Assembly: GCA_014360195.1 (NCBI GenBank)
Contig: JACIXY010000007.1
Span: 39,473 to 103,472 of the forward strand
Direction of reading: 5' to 3'
DNA: 64,000 bases
DNA from: Bacillota bacterium
Lineage (GTDB): Bacteria > Bacillota > SHA-98 > UBA4971
The notes under the pieces: generated by a model
What the model was told of the DNA's origin: nothing
Database searches by the model: none
The model's input: only the letters and a program-made list of their open reading frames with translations
Program-made: the position numbers and the translations under genes
In this document: positions 15,552 through 25,246 of the stretch, piece by piece
Position numbering within the stretch: position 1 is the stretch's first letter
Layout of the letters: each line of letters starts with the position of its first letter

Positions 15552-16085
15552 GTGTGGAAGAAGGGGAAAGAATTGGAGGGGAAGTATGCGAAATACGCCG
15601 AGTTGGCGAAGAGCCTCGGGGCTGTCGACGCCCTTGTGATCGATGCGCGGGACATCGTGTTCGATCCCAGGACCTACCTCAAGTGCATGTACGGCTGTTC
15701 CACTTGGGGGAAGTGCTGGGTGTGTCCGTCGGCCCCTGGGGCGCTGAAGCCGTGGGAGGCCGAACAGGTGCTGTCGCGCTACAGGTACGCTGTGCTCATC
15801 CACACGCACGACAAGGACTCCTCCCAGAGGATCTCGTTTGCCGTGGAGAGCCGGGCGTACGTGGACGGGTACTACTTCGCGTTCAGCATGAGCGATTGCG
15901 GACTGTGCGCGGAGTGCAGCCTGCCGGAGGGCAAGCCCTGCCGCTTCCCGGGCAAGGCGAGGCCTGCGATGCAGGCTATGGGGATCGATGTGTACGCCAC
16001 CGCCCGAAAGCAGGGGCTTCCGATAGAGACGCTTGCCGACGAAAGCCAGGACCAGAACTGGTATTCGCTTGTAATGATCGAATAG
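15552..16085 (+). CDS. DUF2284 predicted metal-binding protein
   Basis: 177 aa, GTG start. Cysteine groups CMYGCSTWGKCWVCPSAPG (~45-62) and CGLCAECSLPEGKPC (~115-130) match the spacing of DUF2284 proteins, thought to bind metal or Fe-S clusters. No membrane segment. The physiological role of the family is not established and the neighbours give no clue. A promoter is not obvious in the short upstream gap. Confidence 0.8.
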   Translation: MWKKGKELEGKYAKYAELAKSLGAVDALVIDARDIVFDPRTYLKCMYGCSTWGKCWVCPSAPGALKPWEAEQVLSRYRYAVLIHTHDKDSSQRISFAVESRAYVDGYYFAFSMSDCGLCAECSLPEGKPCRFPGKARPAMQAMGIDVYATARKQGLPIETLADESQDQNWYSLVMIE

Positions 16086-16137
16086 CCGTCAGTAAAGCAC
16101 GACCGCGCGAGACCGAGACCCGAAGGAAAAACTGGGA

Positions 16138-19100
16138 GTGGAGGAGGCGACGACAGGCCGGCAGCGGGAGGCGGCAAGGCGCCCTGCACCGCGTAGGGCG
16201 CCCGCCGTGCCGGGAGGTCGCGCCACGAAGGACATGGATGCGGCAAGATTCATAGAGCGGCTCAAGCTTGCACCAGAGTACCGGGGCCAGATTGTCCACG
16301 TCGAGAACATTCCTGCGCGGCAGGCGCGCTACGGCGATGTCGTGCCGCCGCTTCACCCGCGCGTGGCCGCGATCCTGGCGAAGGTGGGCATCCAGCGACT
16401 CTACACCCATCAGGCTCAGGCGATACAGGCAATCCGGGAGGGGCGCGATGTCGCCATCGTGACGTCCACCGCGAGCGGCAAGACCCTCTGCTACAACGCG
16501 CCCGTCCTCGAGAGGCTCGCCGTCGACCCGGGGGCGAAGGCGCTTTACCTGTTTCCCACGAAGGCGCTTGCTCAAGACCAGCTTCGGGGCCTTCTCCGCT
16601 ACCGGGAGATCGATCCTGCCATGCCGATCGTGGCAGGGACCTACGACGGCGACACGCCGCCCAACGCCAGGCGTAAGCTACGCGACGAGGGGAACATCAT
16701 CCTCACAAACCCTGACATGCTCCACCAGGGCATTCTGCCGAGGCACCCGTCGTGGGGGCCGTTCTTCGCGAACCTGGCGTTCGTGGTCATCGACGAAATG
16801 CACACCTACAGGGGCGTGTTCGGCTCGAACGTCGCGTGTGTCATCCGGCGCCTCGAACGCATCTGTGAGCACTACGGCTCAAGCCCGCAGTTCATCTGCT
16901 GCTCCGCGACCATCGCAAACCCGAAGGAGCTTGCCGAGAAGCTCATAGGTCGCCCCGTTACGCTCGTCGACGACGACGGCGCGCCGCGAGGGCCGAAAAA
17001 GTTCGTGTTCTGGAACCCTCCGTTCGTGGACGCGGCGCGGGTGGAACGAGGAAGCTCGAGCGTCGAGGCAGAGCGGCTCCTGGTCGAGCTTGTCCGGGAC
17101 AGGGTCCAGACCATCACTTTCGTGAAGGCGCGCGTGGTGGCGGAACTAATCTACCGATTCGCCCAGGAGCGTCTCCAGCAAATAAGCCCGTCGCTGGCAC
17201 GCGCCATCAAGCCGTATCGCGGGGGCTACCTTCCGGAGGAGAGACGGGAGATAGAGCGGCGCCTGTTCTCCGGTGAACTGCTCGGGGTCACGTCCACCAA
17301 CGCCCTTGAACTCGGCATCGACATCGGCAGCCTCGACGCGGCCATCCTCACAGGCTACCCGGGCACTATCGCCAGCACCTGGCAGCAGGCCGGGCGGGCG
17401 GGGCGGGGGCAAGAAGAGGCCCTCGTGGTTCTGGTCGGCCAGTCCACCCCGATAGACCAGTATCTCATGAGCCATCCCGAGTACTTCTTCGGGCGGGCGA
17501 CGGAGGGCGCGGTCATCGACCCTCACAATCCGTATATCCTGGCAAGACACCTGCGCTGCGCCGCGTTCGAGCTGCCGCTAGGGGCGAAGGACATCGCGCG
17601 GTTCGGCGAGTACATGCCCGCTATCCTCGAGATCCTCGAGGAGCAGCGGGAAGTCGTGCGTCGCGGGAACAGGTGGTACTGGTCGCACCCGTCCTACCCA
17701 TCAGAGGCGGTCAAGCTGCGCAATGCGTCCGACAACACCTACACGATCGTGGACACGACACAAGACCCGGCGCAGACGGCGGCAGGGCGCGACCGCCGGC
17801 CGCCTTCCGTGAAAGACACGGCGGCGAACCGCGTCATCGGCACCATGGACGAGCTCTCCGCTTTCGAGCAGATCCACCCCGAGGCGATCTACCTGCACGA
17901 CGGCGAGACGTATTTCGTGTCGCAGCTCGATGTGGACAAGAAAGTCGCGTACGTCGAGAAGGCCGACGTCGACTACTTCACGCAGTCTATCTCTGAATCC
18001 ACGGTGAACATCGAGAACGAGCAGGAGAGCACGAAGTTCCACAAGGCCACGGCGTCGTTCGGGGACGTTACCGTGACCTCGCTGGTGTACATGTTCAAGA
18101 AGATCAAGTTCCACGGTCGCGAGAGCATCGGTTTCGGGAAGGTGAGCCTTCCGCCTCAGGTCATGGGGACAGTCGCCTTCTGGCTGGTACCGCCCATCTC
18201 CACGCTCAACCTGGTGCGCAGGTGGGGGAGGGACCCATCCGAGGGGCTCTACGGGATCGGCAACGTCATCACGGAGGTGGTGCCGCTCTATGCCATGTGC
18301 GACCCCAGGGACGTGGGGGCGGTGGTGGACTCGCTCAACACCGGCTCACCGACGCTGTTTGTGTACGATCGCTATCCCGGCGGGGTGGGGTTCGCCGAGC
18401 GCGCTTACAGGTCGCTTGAGGACGTGCTCCGGGCGTGCCTGGAGCTTGTAAAAGGGTGCAGGTGTGAGGACGGCTGCCCGTCCTGCGTCGGCGCGCCGGT
18501 TCCGCCCTTCGCGCAGAACGACCCCGATCTCTCGCCGCGGGGCCGGATCCCGGACAAGGAGGCTGCGCTCATCATCCTCCACGACCTGCTGGAGATGGAG
18601 CCGTACACGCCCAAGCCCGTAGAGAGGTCCACGCTCAGGACGGCGCCGGGGGAGGGCGCCGGGTGGCATGGGGCTCCCGGGCCTTTCGCGGCGTCGGCAG
18701 GAGCGTTTGCGGCGGATGGGGACGGAACCGAGACAGGGAGCGGGGGCGGCGGCCGAGGCCCAGGGGGAGGTTCAGGCCCAGGCCCAGGCCCAGGCCTAGG
18801 GCCAGGCCTAGGCCTAGGCCTAGGCCCAGGACCAGGGCCAGAGCCAGCCGCGGGTCCGGATTCAGGCCGAGGCTCAGGTTTCGCCTCAGGGCTTGGTTCG
18901 GGCATGGTTCAGGGTAGGGGCCTGGGGCGATCCATCCGTGGCCCATGGCAGCGCCCGGGCGGCGGGCCGGGCCGCCCAGGCGCCAGCGATGATGTCGGTG
19001 AGCCGATTCCCCTTCCCGTGCGCCGCCTGCCTGAGAGCGTGGAGGCCCGGCTGCGGCGCGAGCTTGCGCGGTTCGGCCGTGCTGTCACGAGCGGGAGCGG

Positions 19101-19140
19101 GCGCTATGGCAACGGGATCGGAAGGGGACCGAGGTGGTGA
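16138..19140 (+). CDS. DEAD/DEAH-box helicase with DUF1998 domain (MrfA/YprA-like)
   Basis: 1000 aa; GTG at 16138 or ATG at 16234 (MDAARFIERL) could be the start. Motifs in order: TASGKT (Walker A), DEMH (Walker B), SATIANPKE (motif III), STNALELGIDIG (motif V), QQAGRAGRG (motif VI). The C-terminal DUF1998 region ends with a Cys-rich zinc site (GCRCEDGCPSC). In Bacillus subtilis this family (MrfA) takes part in mitomycin C repair as a 3'-5' helicase. Residues ~860-945 are a Gly/Pro/Leu repeat tail from GGCCTA/GGCCCA-type hexamers, not present in typical members. Confidence 0.88.
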   Translation: MEEATTGRQREAARRPAPRRAPAVPGGRATKDMDAARFIERLKLAPEYRGQIVHVENIPARQARYGDVVPPLHPRVAAILAKVGIQRLYTHQAQAIQAIREGRDVAIVTSTASGKTLCYNAPVLERLAVDPGAKALYLFPTKALAQDQLRGLLRYREIDPAMPIVAGTYDGDTPPNARRKLRDEGNIILTNPDMLHQGILPRHPSWGPFFANLAFVVIDEMHTYRGVFGSNVACVIRRLERICEHYGSSPQFICCSATIANPKELAEKLIGRPVTLVDDDGAPRGPKKFVFWNPPFVDAARVERGSSSVEAERLLVELVRDRVQTITFVKARVVAELIYRFAQERLQQISPSLARAIKPYRGGYLPEERREIERRLFSGELLGVTSTNALELGIDIGSLDAAILTGYPGTIASTWQQAGRAGRGQEEALVVLVGQSTPIDQYLMSHPEYFFGRATEGAVIDPHNPYILARHLRCAAFELPLGAKDIARFGEYMPAILEILEEQREVVRRGNRWYWSHPSYPSEAVKLRNASDNTYTIVDTTQDPAQTAAGRDRRPPSVKDTAANRVIGTMDELSAFEQIHPEAIYLHDGETYFVSQLDVDKKVAYVEKADVDYFTQSISESTVNIENEQESTKFHKATASFGDVTVTSLVYMFKKIKFHGRESIGFGKVSLPPQVMGTVAFWLVPPISTLNLVRRWGRDPSEGLYGIGNVITEVVPLYAMCDPRDVGAVVDSLNTGSPTLFVYDRYPGGVGFAERAYRSLEDVLRACLELVKGCRCEDGCPSCVGAPVPPFAQNDPDLSPRGRIPDKEAALIILHDLLEMEPYTPKPVERSTLRTAPGEGAGWHGAPGPFAASAGAFAADGDGTETGSGGGGRGPGGGSGPGPGPGLGPGLGLGLGPGPGPEPAAGPDSGRGSGFASGLGSGMVQGRGLGRSIRGPWQRPGGGPGRPGASDDVGEPIPLPVRRLPESVEARLRRELARFGRAVTSGSGRYGNGIGRGPRW
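18760..18850 (+). repeat. Hexanucleotide repeat tract in helicase gene
   Basis: Units GGCCCA, GGCCTA and GGACCA run in tandem and encode Gly-Pro and Gly-Leu dipeptides. The unit length keeps the frame. The tract interrupts no conserved motif. Confidence 0.85.
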
Positions 19141-19257
19141 ACGCAGATGGCGGTCCTGCCGGAGAAGGACGTCAGGTGTTTGTCGACGCCGTTCCGGAAA
19201 ACAGTGGACCCCTTCTGGCCATACTGACGGCGCACGGCGTCAGGCTTGCTGTCCGGG

Positions 19258-20469
19258 CTATTGTCCGACGCGAGCGCCGAAACACGCATGGAGCCGTCGG
19301 ATGCCCTCGTCGATCTGGTCCACCCTGGGCTGGCTGAAACAAAGGCGGGCCTGGTTCGCGCCGGAGCGGTCGGCGTAGAACGAGGGGCCTGCAACGTACG
19401 CGACGCTGTATTCTTTGACGGCGCGCGGCAGGAGCGCCACGGTGTCGATGCCTTCAGGGAACGTCACCCATGTGTAGAAGCCGCCTTGGGGAACCGTATA
19501 GCTTACGCTGTCGCCAAAGTGCGCGCGGAGGGCCTTCAGCGTCTCGTCCCTCTTCTTCCGGAGGCTCGCGATGGTGACCTCTATCTGCTTCTCGATGAGG
19601 CCCCGTTTGCCGTACTCGAGCGCCATGATCTGGCCCAGGGAATTGGAACACTGGTCTGTGCCCTGCTTGAAAAGAATGGCCTTTTCAATCACGGGCCTCG
19701 GCCCGATCATCCAGCCCAGGCGGAGGCCGGGCGAGAAGATCTTGGAGAATGTCCCAAGGTGGATGACGACGTCGTCCTCGTCGAGGGCCCTGAGAGCAGG
19801 TAAGTCCGCCCCATCATAGCGGAGCTCGGCGTAGGCATGGTCTTCCACCACGGGGACGCCGAACCTGGACGCAACCCGGAGAAGGGCCCGCCGCCTTTCG
19901 AGACTCAGGGTGCACCCCGACGGGTTCTGGAACGACGGAATTGTGTAGATGAATTTCGGCATGCGCCCGCCTGCCCGCTTGCCGGCGCGTATGTCCGCCA
20001 GCAGGGATTCGAGAGCGTCTATCCTCATGCCGTCGGCGTCTATTGGGACGCTCACGATGTCCACTTCGTAGCTTGCGAACGTCTGGAGGGCCCCGATGTA
20101 TGTGGGCGCCTCAGTGAGCACCACGTCGCCGGGCTCGAGGAAGATCTTACACACGAGGTCCAGGCCCTGGAGCGATCCGCTGGTTATGAGAACGTCTGCT
20201 GCGCTGCACCTCATGCCCTGACCGGTGAGCCTCGCCGCCATGAACTCGCGGAGCGCGGTGAAACCGGGCGTCGGACCATACTGCAGAGCAACCCCCCGGT
20301 TCGTGCGCATGACCCTGTCGCTTATCTCGGTGATCTCCGGCAGGAACCACTCTGGGTCGGGGAACCCGCCTGCAAACGATATGACCCCTGGCTCCTCCGC
20401 CAGCGCGAAGAGGGCCGCAAGCTCGGAGCGCTGGAGTTTCTGTGCCCGTGCGGCGAACGTGCCTTGCAT
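19258..20469 (-). CDS. PLP-dependent class I/II aminotransferase (MocR/LysN-type)
   Basis: 403 aa, ATG start. SFAGGFPDPEWF near residue 31, LQYGPTPGFTALREFMAAR (63-80) and TEAPTYIGAL (119-128) are typical of the 2-aminoadipate/aromatic aminotransferase group related to MocR regulators. The Schiff-base lysine is K243 in TFSKIFSPGLRLGW. There is no N-terminal winged helix, so it is an enzyme rather than a regulator. Likely substrates are aromatic, branched-chain or 2-aminoadipate amino acids; sequence does not decide. It stands alone, convergent with the helicase gene. Confidence 0.88.
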   Translation of the reverse strand: MQGTFAARAQKLQRSELAALFALAEEPGVISFAGGFPDPEWFLPEITEISDRVMRTNRGVALQYGPTPGFTALREFMAARLTGQGMRCSAADVLITSGSLQGLDLVCKIFLEPGDVVLTEAPTYIGALQTFASYEVDIVSVPIDADGMRIDALESLLADIRAGKRAGGRMPKFIYTIPSFQNPSGCTLSLERRRALLRVASRFGVPVVEDHAYAELRYDGADLPALRALDEDDVVIHLGTFSKIFSPGLRLGWMIGPRPVIEKAILFKQGTDQCSNSLGQIMALEYGKRGLIEKQIEVTIASLRKKRDETLKALRAHFGDSVSYTVPQGGFYTWVTFPEGIDTVALLPRAVKEYSVAYVAGPSFYADRSGANQARLCFSQPRVDQIDEGIRRLHACFGARVGQ

Positions 20470-20671
20470 CTCAGGACCACCTCGAGTTTTCGTTCAATCT
20501 GCTTGCCGGCTGAAACGCTCAAGACCCGGGGCTGTCCCCGAGGCAGCTGTTCTTCTGTGCAGGTACGCGTTATTATCTTCGCCTTGCCTTCCCGGTTTCC
20601 TGCCACGTTCTCCATGGAGGCCCCCTGCCCCACCATCGCAGGGCCAAAAGTTTACGCGTCGGCTATCTTCG

Positions 20672-20872
20672 GCGCAGTGACAGTGCGGAAATACTCCAGA
20701 CTTGCGGAAGGGCTTGCCGGAGATTGCACGGGGGGAGTCAAAATCGGGCCGCTCTCCCGACAGGCCGGATTTCACCGAAGCGCGCCCCGCTTGCGGCGGC
20801 CTCCCCGCATGGAACACCGGCAACCCACCAGATGTTGGCGAACTAGTGTGGAACTAACGAACCCTCACTTGG
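20672..20872 (+). repeat. MITE-like element, copy D (degenerate)
   Basis: The core keeps CTTGCCGGAGATTGCAC, GTCAAAATCGGGCC, GGCCGGATTT and ACACCGGCAACCC. The right arm CCAGATGTTGGCGAAC and GAACCCTCACTTGG match copies B and H. Ends are approximate. The following 20873-21218 shows no gene I can support. Confidence 0.72.
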
Positions 20873-21218
20873 TCTCTCTTCCTTTCAGAGGCACTTTCAA
20901 ACACGCGCCCCTGCTGTCAGGGACCAAGACACTGCTCGGGCCGGCTGTTGCCCGCATGACCGCTCCGAACTGGGCTGCGCCGGGTTGGGTATGGAGCGGC
21001 CTGCCGGGGCCTGCCTTTGGCGTTTTCAACCTGAGGAACGTACTCTCTTGAGCTGCCCCAGCCTCGACACGGGTTCGCAGATTTCCACTCGTTTAGTCGA
21101 GAGTGGCCGTGCGTGTAGGAGCCGGCGAGCCTTTTGACAGGAGGCACCCTGGACACTACGGTCTGCATCAAAACCGGCATTCCGGACGGCCAGGAGGACT
21201 GCCTCCCAGCCCGAGCCA

Positions 21219-22088
21219 TTACTGCCGTCGGGCGAGGCCGAGCATCCGTACAAACACGAAGGGCGCGCCGAAGCTGGCCCAGGCGGCCATTGCTGCGTAG
21301 CGCACGAGTGCAAGCATCGCCGCCTCCGGCGCGAAGAGAGCCTTCAGTCCGACGCGGAGCGCAAAGACCCCTCCGAGGCCGATGACGATCTTTAGGACCT
21401 GGGTAGCAAAGGGCGCGCGTTCCTCTGAGCGAACGAATCTGTCTTCTAGTACGTATCCCACGCCGACTCCCACGAGGAAGCCCACCATCTTGAATGCCTC
21501 AGCCGACCTGTATAGCAAGAGCAAAGCGAACGGAGCGGCCGCAACGATGAAGACGAGCCGGCCCGTGGAGATGGAAGCGGCGGCGCGCAGTTCCGGGCGG
21601 CCAGTGACCCAGATGTACGCCGCGAGGATGATCCCGCCGAAACAGAAGCCGCCGACTACGTCGCCGGGGAAGTGAACCCCGAGGTAGATCCTGGAGAGGC
21701 CTATGAGGAAAACCAGCACAATCGCGGCGATAGTGAACCAGCGCTTTCGGATGGCGTGGGCAAGGTAGCCCCAAAAGACCGTCGACGCCTGCGCGTGACC
21801 GCTGGGGAACCCGTATCCTCCACCTGTCTCAGGCATTATCACCCGCACGTCTTCGGGGGAGGGGCGCGGCATCCGAAAGAGGTCCTTGAGCCCGGAGTTG
21901 GCGAACGAAGATAGGATGAGGAGCACGCCGATTCTCACCGCCAGCCGCTTTGAGACCGTCCAGAAGAGGACCGCCACGATCGCGATGAAGAACCCTTCAG
22001 CGCCCAGCATCGTGATGGCGCCGAAGACGACGTCGAGCACCGGATTCGCTATGGACTGCACCGCCCGTATGATGTCCACCTGGGTCAC
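21219..22088 (-). CDS. PAP2-family membrane phosphatase
   Basis: 289 aa from GTG at 22088, preferred because GGAGGTGG lies just upstream; an ATG at 22103 is possible. The three PAP2 motifs are complete: K-x6-RP (KDLFRMPRP), PSGH, and SRIYLGVHFPGDVVGG with the catalytic His. Six or more hydrophobic segments follow the lipid phosphate phosphatase topology, with the last ones past the motifs. Substrates in this family include undecaprenyl pyrophosphate and phosphatidate derivatives. No partner gene is adjacent. Confidence 0.87.
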   Translation of the reverse strand: MTQVDIIRAVQSIANPVLDVVFGAITMLGAEGFFIAIVAVLFWTVSKRLAVRIGVLLILSSFANSGLKDLFRMPRPSPEDVRVIMPETGGGYGFPSGHAQASTVFWGYLAHAIRKRWFTIAAIVLVFLIGLSRIYLGVHFPGDVVGGFCFGGIILAAYIWVTGRPELRAAASISTGRLVFIVAAAPFALLLLYRSAEAFKMVGFLVGVGVGYVLEDRFVRSEERAPFATQVLKIVIGLGGVFALRVGLKALFAPEAAMLALVRYAAMAAWASFGAPFVFVRMLGLARRQ

Positions 22089-22106
22089 ACCGGCCACCTC
22101 CATCCA

Positions 22107-22195
22107 CCCACGATTTCAACTACCCACGACTTCAACTGCCCACGACTCCGATCACCCAGGACTTCAGCCCCCAGGGACTTCAACCCCCAACGACC
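22107..22195. repeat. 16-bp tandem repeat upstream of PAP2 gene
   Basis: Five and a half units of CCCACGACTTCAACTN (22107-22122, then every 16 bp) with drift in the later units. It occupies the region directly 5' of the PAP2 gene and ends at MITE copy E. Confidence 0.85.
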
Positions 22196-22201
22196 ATGCG
22201 T

Positions 22202-22412
22202 CTAAGTAGATCGCCACAAGTAATCGCCGGTTTTAGAGAGCACACGTGCCGTGCAGGGTTGCCGGTGTTGCACTCGGGGACGGCGCCCCAAGCGGGGCGC
22301 CTTGACAAAATCCGGCCCGTCCGGCCAGTGGCCGGATTTTGACACCCCTCGTGCAATCACCGGCAACCCAAGACCTCGGAAAACGGAGAAAACTAATGAT
22401 CTCATGCTTAGG
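22202..22412 (-). repeat. MITE-like element, copy E (211 bp)
   Basis: Nearly identical to copy C through the core. Ends are CTAAGTAGATCGCC and GATCTCATGCTTAG. It inserted between the 16-bp repeat and the vapBC promoter region. Confidence 0.9.
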
Positions 22413-22565
22413 ATGAAGTTCGCCAGGAATAGGAAGGTTCCTGCGTGCAGTGCACCAGGTACCTGATCCCCTGTTCCCGCACAGGGGCCCTTACGGGAAA
22501 CCCTGGCGGAATCCGGTCCGCAGGCCACCGCAGAAAATGTGTGCAGCCTCACTGACGTCCCTTCG

Positions 22566-22625
22566 GAGGTGTAGTATAGTGGGGATGATGTATACAGTAT
22601 ACGCATAACGATGTATATAGACATG
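22566..22625 (+). promoter_or_regulatory. vapBC promoter/operator region
   Basis: An AT-rich stretch contains GTATACAGTATAC (22590-22602), a perfect palindrome about an A, flanked by GTAGTATAGT upstream and ATGTATATAG downstream. Ribbon-helix-helix VapB proteins usually bind such palindromes to repress their own operon; assigning this one is inference. Confidence 0.45.
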
Positions 22626-22641
22626 GGAGGGATCTGATGAG

Positions 22642-22932
22642 ATGAAGCGAAAACAAATCTATCTGGACGACGAAAGCGACAGCCTCTTGAAGAAGTGGGC
22701 AGCTATGAAAGGGGTGTCGGAGGCATCGCTCGTCCGGGAGGCTGTAGCAGGGTACCTTGATGAGCTCGAGCGCAGAGGGCGAAAGAGCGGGCCTGATGAC
22801 CCGCTGGCTGGTCTCGTGGGTATGTACAAGGGCGATGTCCCTCCCGACGCGGCGCAAGACCACGACCGGTATCTCTATGGCCGGGACACTGAGACGACCA
22901 CGGGGCGCCGGAAGGGGGACCGCAGGCTGTGA
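22642..22932 (+). CDS. VapB-type ribbon-helix-helix antitoxin
   Basis: 96 aa. ATG behind GGGAGGGATCTGATGAG. Residues 3-47 fit a ribbon-helix-helix fold (KQIYLDDESDSLLKKWA, then SEASLVREAVAGYLDEL). The C-terminal half is charged and probably wraps the toxin. Its stop codon overlaps the toxin start, as usual for vapBC pairs. Confidence 0.8.
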   Translation: MKRKQIYLDDESDSLLKKWAAMKGVSEASLVREAVAGYLDELERRGRKSGPDDPLAGLVGMYKGDVPPDAAQDHDRYLYGRDTETTTGRRKGDRRL

Positions 22933-23357
22933 TGGTCTTTGTTGACACCGCGGCCTGGGTAGCGCTTGTCGCGGAAAAGGATCCGCACCATGAGTCCGTT
23001 GCAAAAGAGTGGCGCGAGGTGCTGGAACGCGGCGCGGGTCTTGTAACGTCCAGCGACGTCTGTTCCGAAACCATCACCTTTCTGCGGTACAACATGGGGC
23101 GCAGGATCGCAGTGTCGTTTTACCGGGCACTGCAGGCAGCTGTAGCTGAGGAGCGACTACTCATAGACTGGGTGACCCCCGCAATCTTCGAGGAGGCGTG
23201 GGCGATGTTTGAGAAGCACGACGATCAGAAGTTTTCGATGGTTGATTGCACCAGCTTCGTGATATGCAGGAAACGAGACATCGAGACAGTCCTCACGCTC
23301 GATCGGAACTTTCTTGTTGCTGGTTTCCAGATCGTGCCCAATGCGGCAGCACGTTGA
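22932..23357 (+). CDS. VapC-type PIN-domain ribonuclease toxin
   Basis: 141 aa from the ATG at 22932; a GTG one codon earlier is also possible. PIN-domain acidic residues are present: Asp in FVDTAAWVAL, Glu in DVCSETITFLRY, Asp in SMVDCTSFVICRK, and Asp in LTLDRNFL. Such toxins cleave tRNA or rRNA in a metal-dependent manner. The gene overlaps vapB. Confidence 0.83.
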   Translation: MVFVDTAAWVALVAEKDPHHESVAKEWREVLERGAGLVTSSDVCSETITFLRYNMGRRIAVSFYRALQAAVAEERLLIDWVTPAIFEEAWAMFEKHDDQKFSMVDCTSFVICRKRDIETVLTLDRNFLVAGFQIVPNAAAR

Positions 23358-23381
23358 CGAGCGAGGAAAGGTGGGGAGCTC

Positions 23382-23759
23382 ATGTCAAGGAGGATTTCGA
23401 TAACCGCTGGTGACGTCAAAGTCGAGGCCGTCCTGAACGACACGCCGACCGCCGATGCCATTTGGGCCGTACTGCCCATCACCGGGCGCGCGAACAGGTG
23501 GGGCGACGAGATCTACTTTGAGATTCCCGTGAGGCTCGCCGGCGAAAACGCGAAAGACGTCGTCGAGGCCGGCGACCTGGGTTACTGGCCGCCTGGACGG
23601 GCCTTCTGCATATTCTTTGGGCCGACGCCAGTAAGCCGGGGCAACGAGATCCGCCCCGCAAGCCCGGTGAACGTGTTCGGCAGGGTCGAGGGTGAAGCGA
23701 AAGTGCTGAGAAGCGTCAGGGACGGCGCTGAAGTCGTCGTAACTGCGCTGCAGGGATAG
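23382..23759 (+). CDS. Cyclophilin-like fold protein (TM1367 family)
   Basis: 125 aa, ATG start behind GGAAAGGTGGGGAG. ITAGDVKVEAVLNDTPTADAIW, WGDEIYFEIPV, GDLGYWPPGRAFCIFFGPTPVS and SPVNVFGRV match the cyclophilin-like Pfam family known from TM1367. Members share the cyclophilin fold without the proline-isomerase active site; the function is unknown. It may be cotranscribed with vapBC (24-bp gap), though functionally unrelated. Confidence 0.8.
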   Translation: MSRRISITAGDVKVEAVLNDTPTADAIWAVLPITGRANRWGDEIYFEIPVRLAGENAKDVVEAGDLGYWPPGRAFCIFFGPTPVSRGNEIRPASPVNVFGRVEGEAKVLRSVRDGAEVVVTALQG

Positions 23760-23858
23760 GGACGATTCGTGTGGCCGGAGTCACAGACTGACGCGTAACA
23801 CGATGACACCGTTTCGAGGACGAAGCTACACATCTATACAACTGGAGGCACACGCCAC

Positions 23859-25064
23859 GTGGGAAGGCCAAACGTAGATAGAGTGATACTGATCGTTATG
23901 GACAGCGTCGGCATTGGCGCGTTGCCGGACGCTGACGCGTACGGGGACGCAGGAAGCGACACGCTGCGCAATACCGCGAAGGCGGTGGGAGGGCTCGACA
24001 TACCGTTCCTGGGCCGCCTGGGTCTGGGCAATCTCGCGGAGACCTTCGGCGAGCCACTCGCGGGGGTGCCCGCCGTGTCGGCCCCACTTGCTGCCTACGG
24101 GCGCATGGCCGAGAGATCCGCAGGAAAGGACACCACCACAGGCCACTGGGAAATCGCCGGCATCGTCCTCGACCGGCCATTTCCGGTGTATCCGCGCGGT
24201 TTCCCGCCCGAGGTCATCGACGCCTTCGAGAAGGCGATCGGCACGAAGGTCCTCGGCAACAAGCCCGCCTCGGGCACCGAGATCATCAAGGAGCTTGGCG
24301 AGGAGCACATGAAGACGGGGTTCCCCATCGTCTACACCTCCGCCGACAGCGTGTTCCAAATCGCTGCGCATGAGGACGTGATCCCGGTGGAGCGGCTCTA
24401 CGAGATGTGCAAGGTAGCCCGGTCGCTGCTGGTGGGCGAGCATGGAGTGGGGAGGGTGATCGCCCGGCCTTTCGTGGGGACTCCGGGCAACTTCACAAGG
24501 ACTGAGCGCCGCAAGGACTTCTCCATCAAACCTCCGCGTCGCACCTTGCTGGACCACGTGAAGGAGGCCGGGATGGACGTCATCGGGGTCGGCAAGATCG
24601 AGGACATCTTCGCCTTCCAGGGCCTCACGAAGTCGGACCACACCGGCAACAACGAGGACACCATGAAAGCCGTGACCTGCTTTGCCCGCGAGAGAGGCCG
24701 GGGGCTCATATTCGCGAACTGCATAGACTTTGATATGCTGTGGGGGCACCGCAACGATGTCCGGGGCTATGCGCGCGCTCTCGCCGAGCTTGACCGCATG
24801 ATGGAGGACCTTGCAGGCGTGCTCCACGAAGGCGACGTGCTTGTCATCACCGCCGACCACGGCTGCGACCCCACGACCCCCAGCACGGACCACTCGCGGG
24901 AATACGTCCCGCTACTCGTATACGGCAGCGCCATACGGCCGGGCGCGTTCCTTGGCACCCGCCATACGTTCGCAGACCTCGGTCGCACGGTGGCGGACCT
25001 GCTCGGCGTGTCCGCCGAAGGCCTCGCCGGCGACAGCTTCAAAGCGATTGCCACCAGGGATTGA
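23859..25064 (+). CDS. deoB: Phosphopentomutase
   Basis: 401 aa; GTG start with GGAGG about 12 bases upstream. Alkaline-phosphatase-superfamily metal sites are intact: [25 protein letters not shown] at the N-terminus, [11 protein letters not shown] in the middle, and [21 protein letters not shown] near the C-terminus. It interconverts ribose- or deoxyribose-1-phosphate and -5-phosphate. The nucleoside phosphorylase just downstream produces its substrate, so the pair forms a nucleoside salvage unit. Length fits the family. Confidence 0.95.
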   Translation: MGRPNVDRVILIVMDSVGIGALPDADAYGDAGSDTLRNTAKAVGGLDIPFLGRLGLGNLAETFGEPLAGVPAVSAPLAAYGRMAERSAGKDTTTGHWEIAGIVLDRPFPVYPRGFPPEVIDAFEKAIGTKVLGNKPASGTEIIKELGEEHMKTGFPIVYTSADSVFQIAAHEDVIPVERLYEMCKVARSLLVGEHGVGRVIARPFVGTPGNFTRTERRKDFSIKPPRRTLLDHVKEAGMDVIGVGKIEDIFAFQGLTKSDHTGNNEDTMKAVTCFARERGRGLIFANCIDFDMLWGHRNDVRGYARALAELDRMMEDLAGVLHEGDVLVITADHGCDPTTPSTDHSREYVPLLVYGSAIRPGAFLGTRHTFADLGRTVADLLGVSAEGLAGDSFKAIATRD

Positions 25065-25157
25065 TGCAGCGGTGCCTCGGAGCGGTGCCTCTCGCGGCCG
25101 GAGCCCCTGTCCTCGGGGCTCGACGGGGCCTGAAGGAAGAATAGCGCGGGTTATCTC

Positions 25158-25186
25158 CCGAGTGCGACACCGGCAACTCCCGGCAA
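25158..25186 (-). repeat. Partial MITE-like sequence
   Basis: CCGAGTGCGACACCGGCAACTCCCGG matches one arm of the MITE core (compare CCGAGTGCAACACCGGCAACC in copy A). No second arm is present, so it is a fragment between deoB and the phosphorylase. Confidence 0.4.
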
Positions 25187-25246
25187 AGTGACAAGGATCT
25201 CTCTGAACTTACACTCAGCGTAGAGATGGAAGGGAGATGTGAAATC

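Noticed and set aside
19837..21051. 404-codon plus-strand frame through the aminotransferase and copy D
   Set aside because: It is antisense to a clear aminotransferase and then runs through a repeat; no coherent domain.
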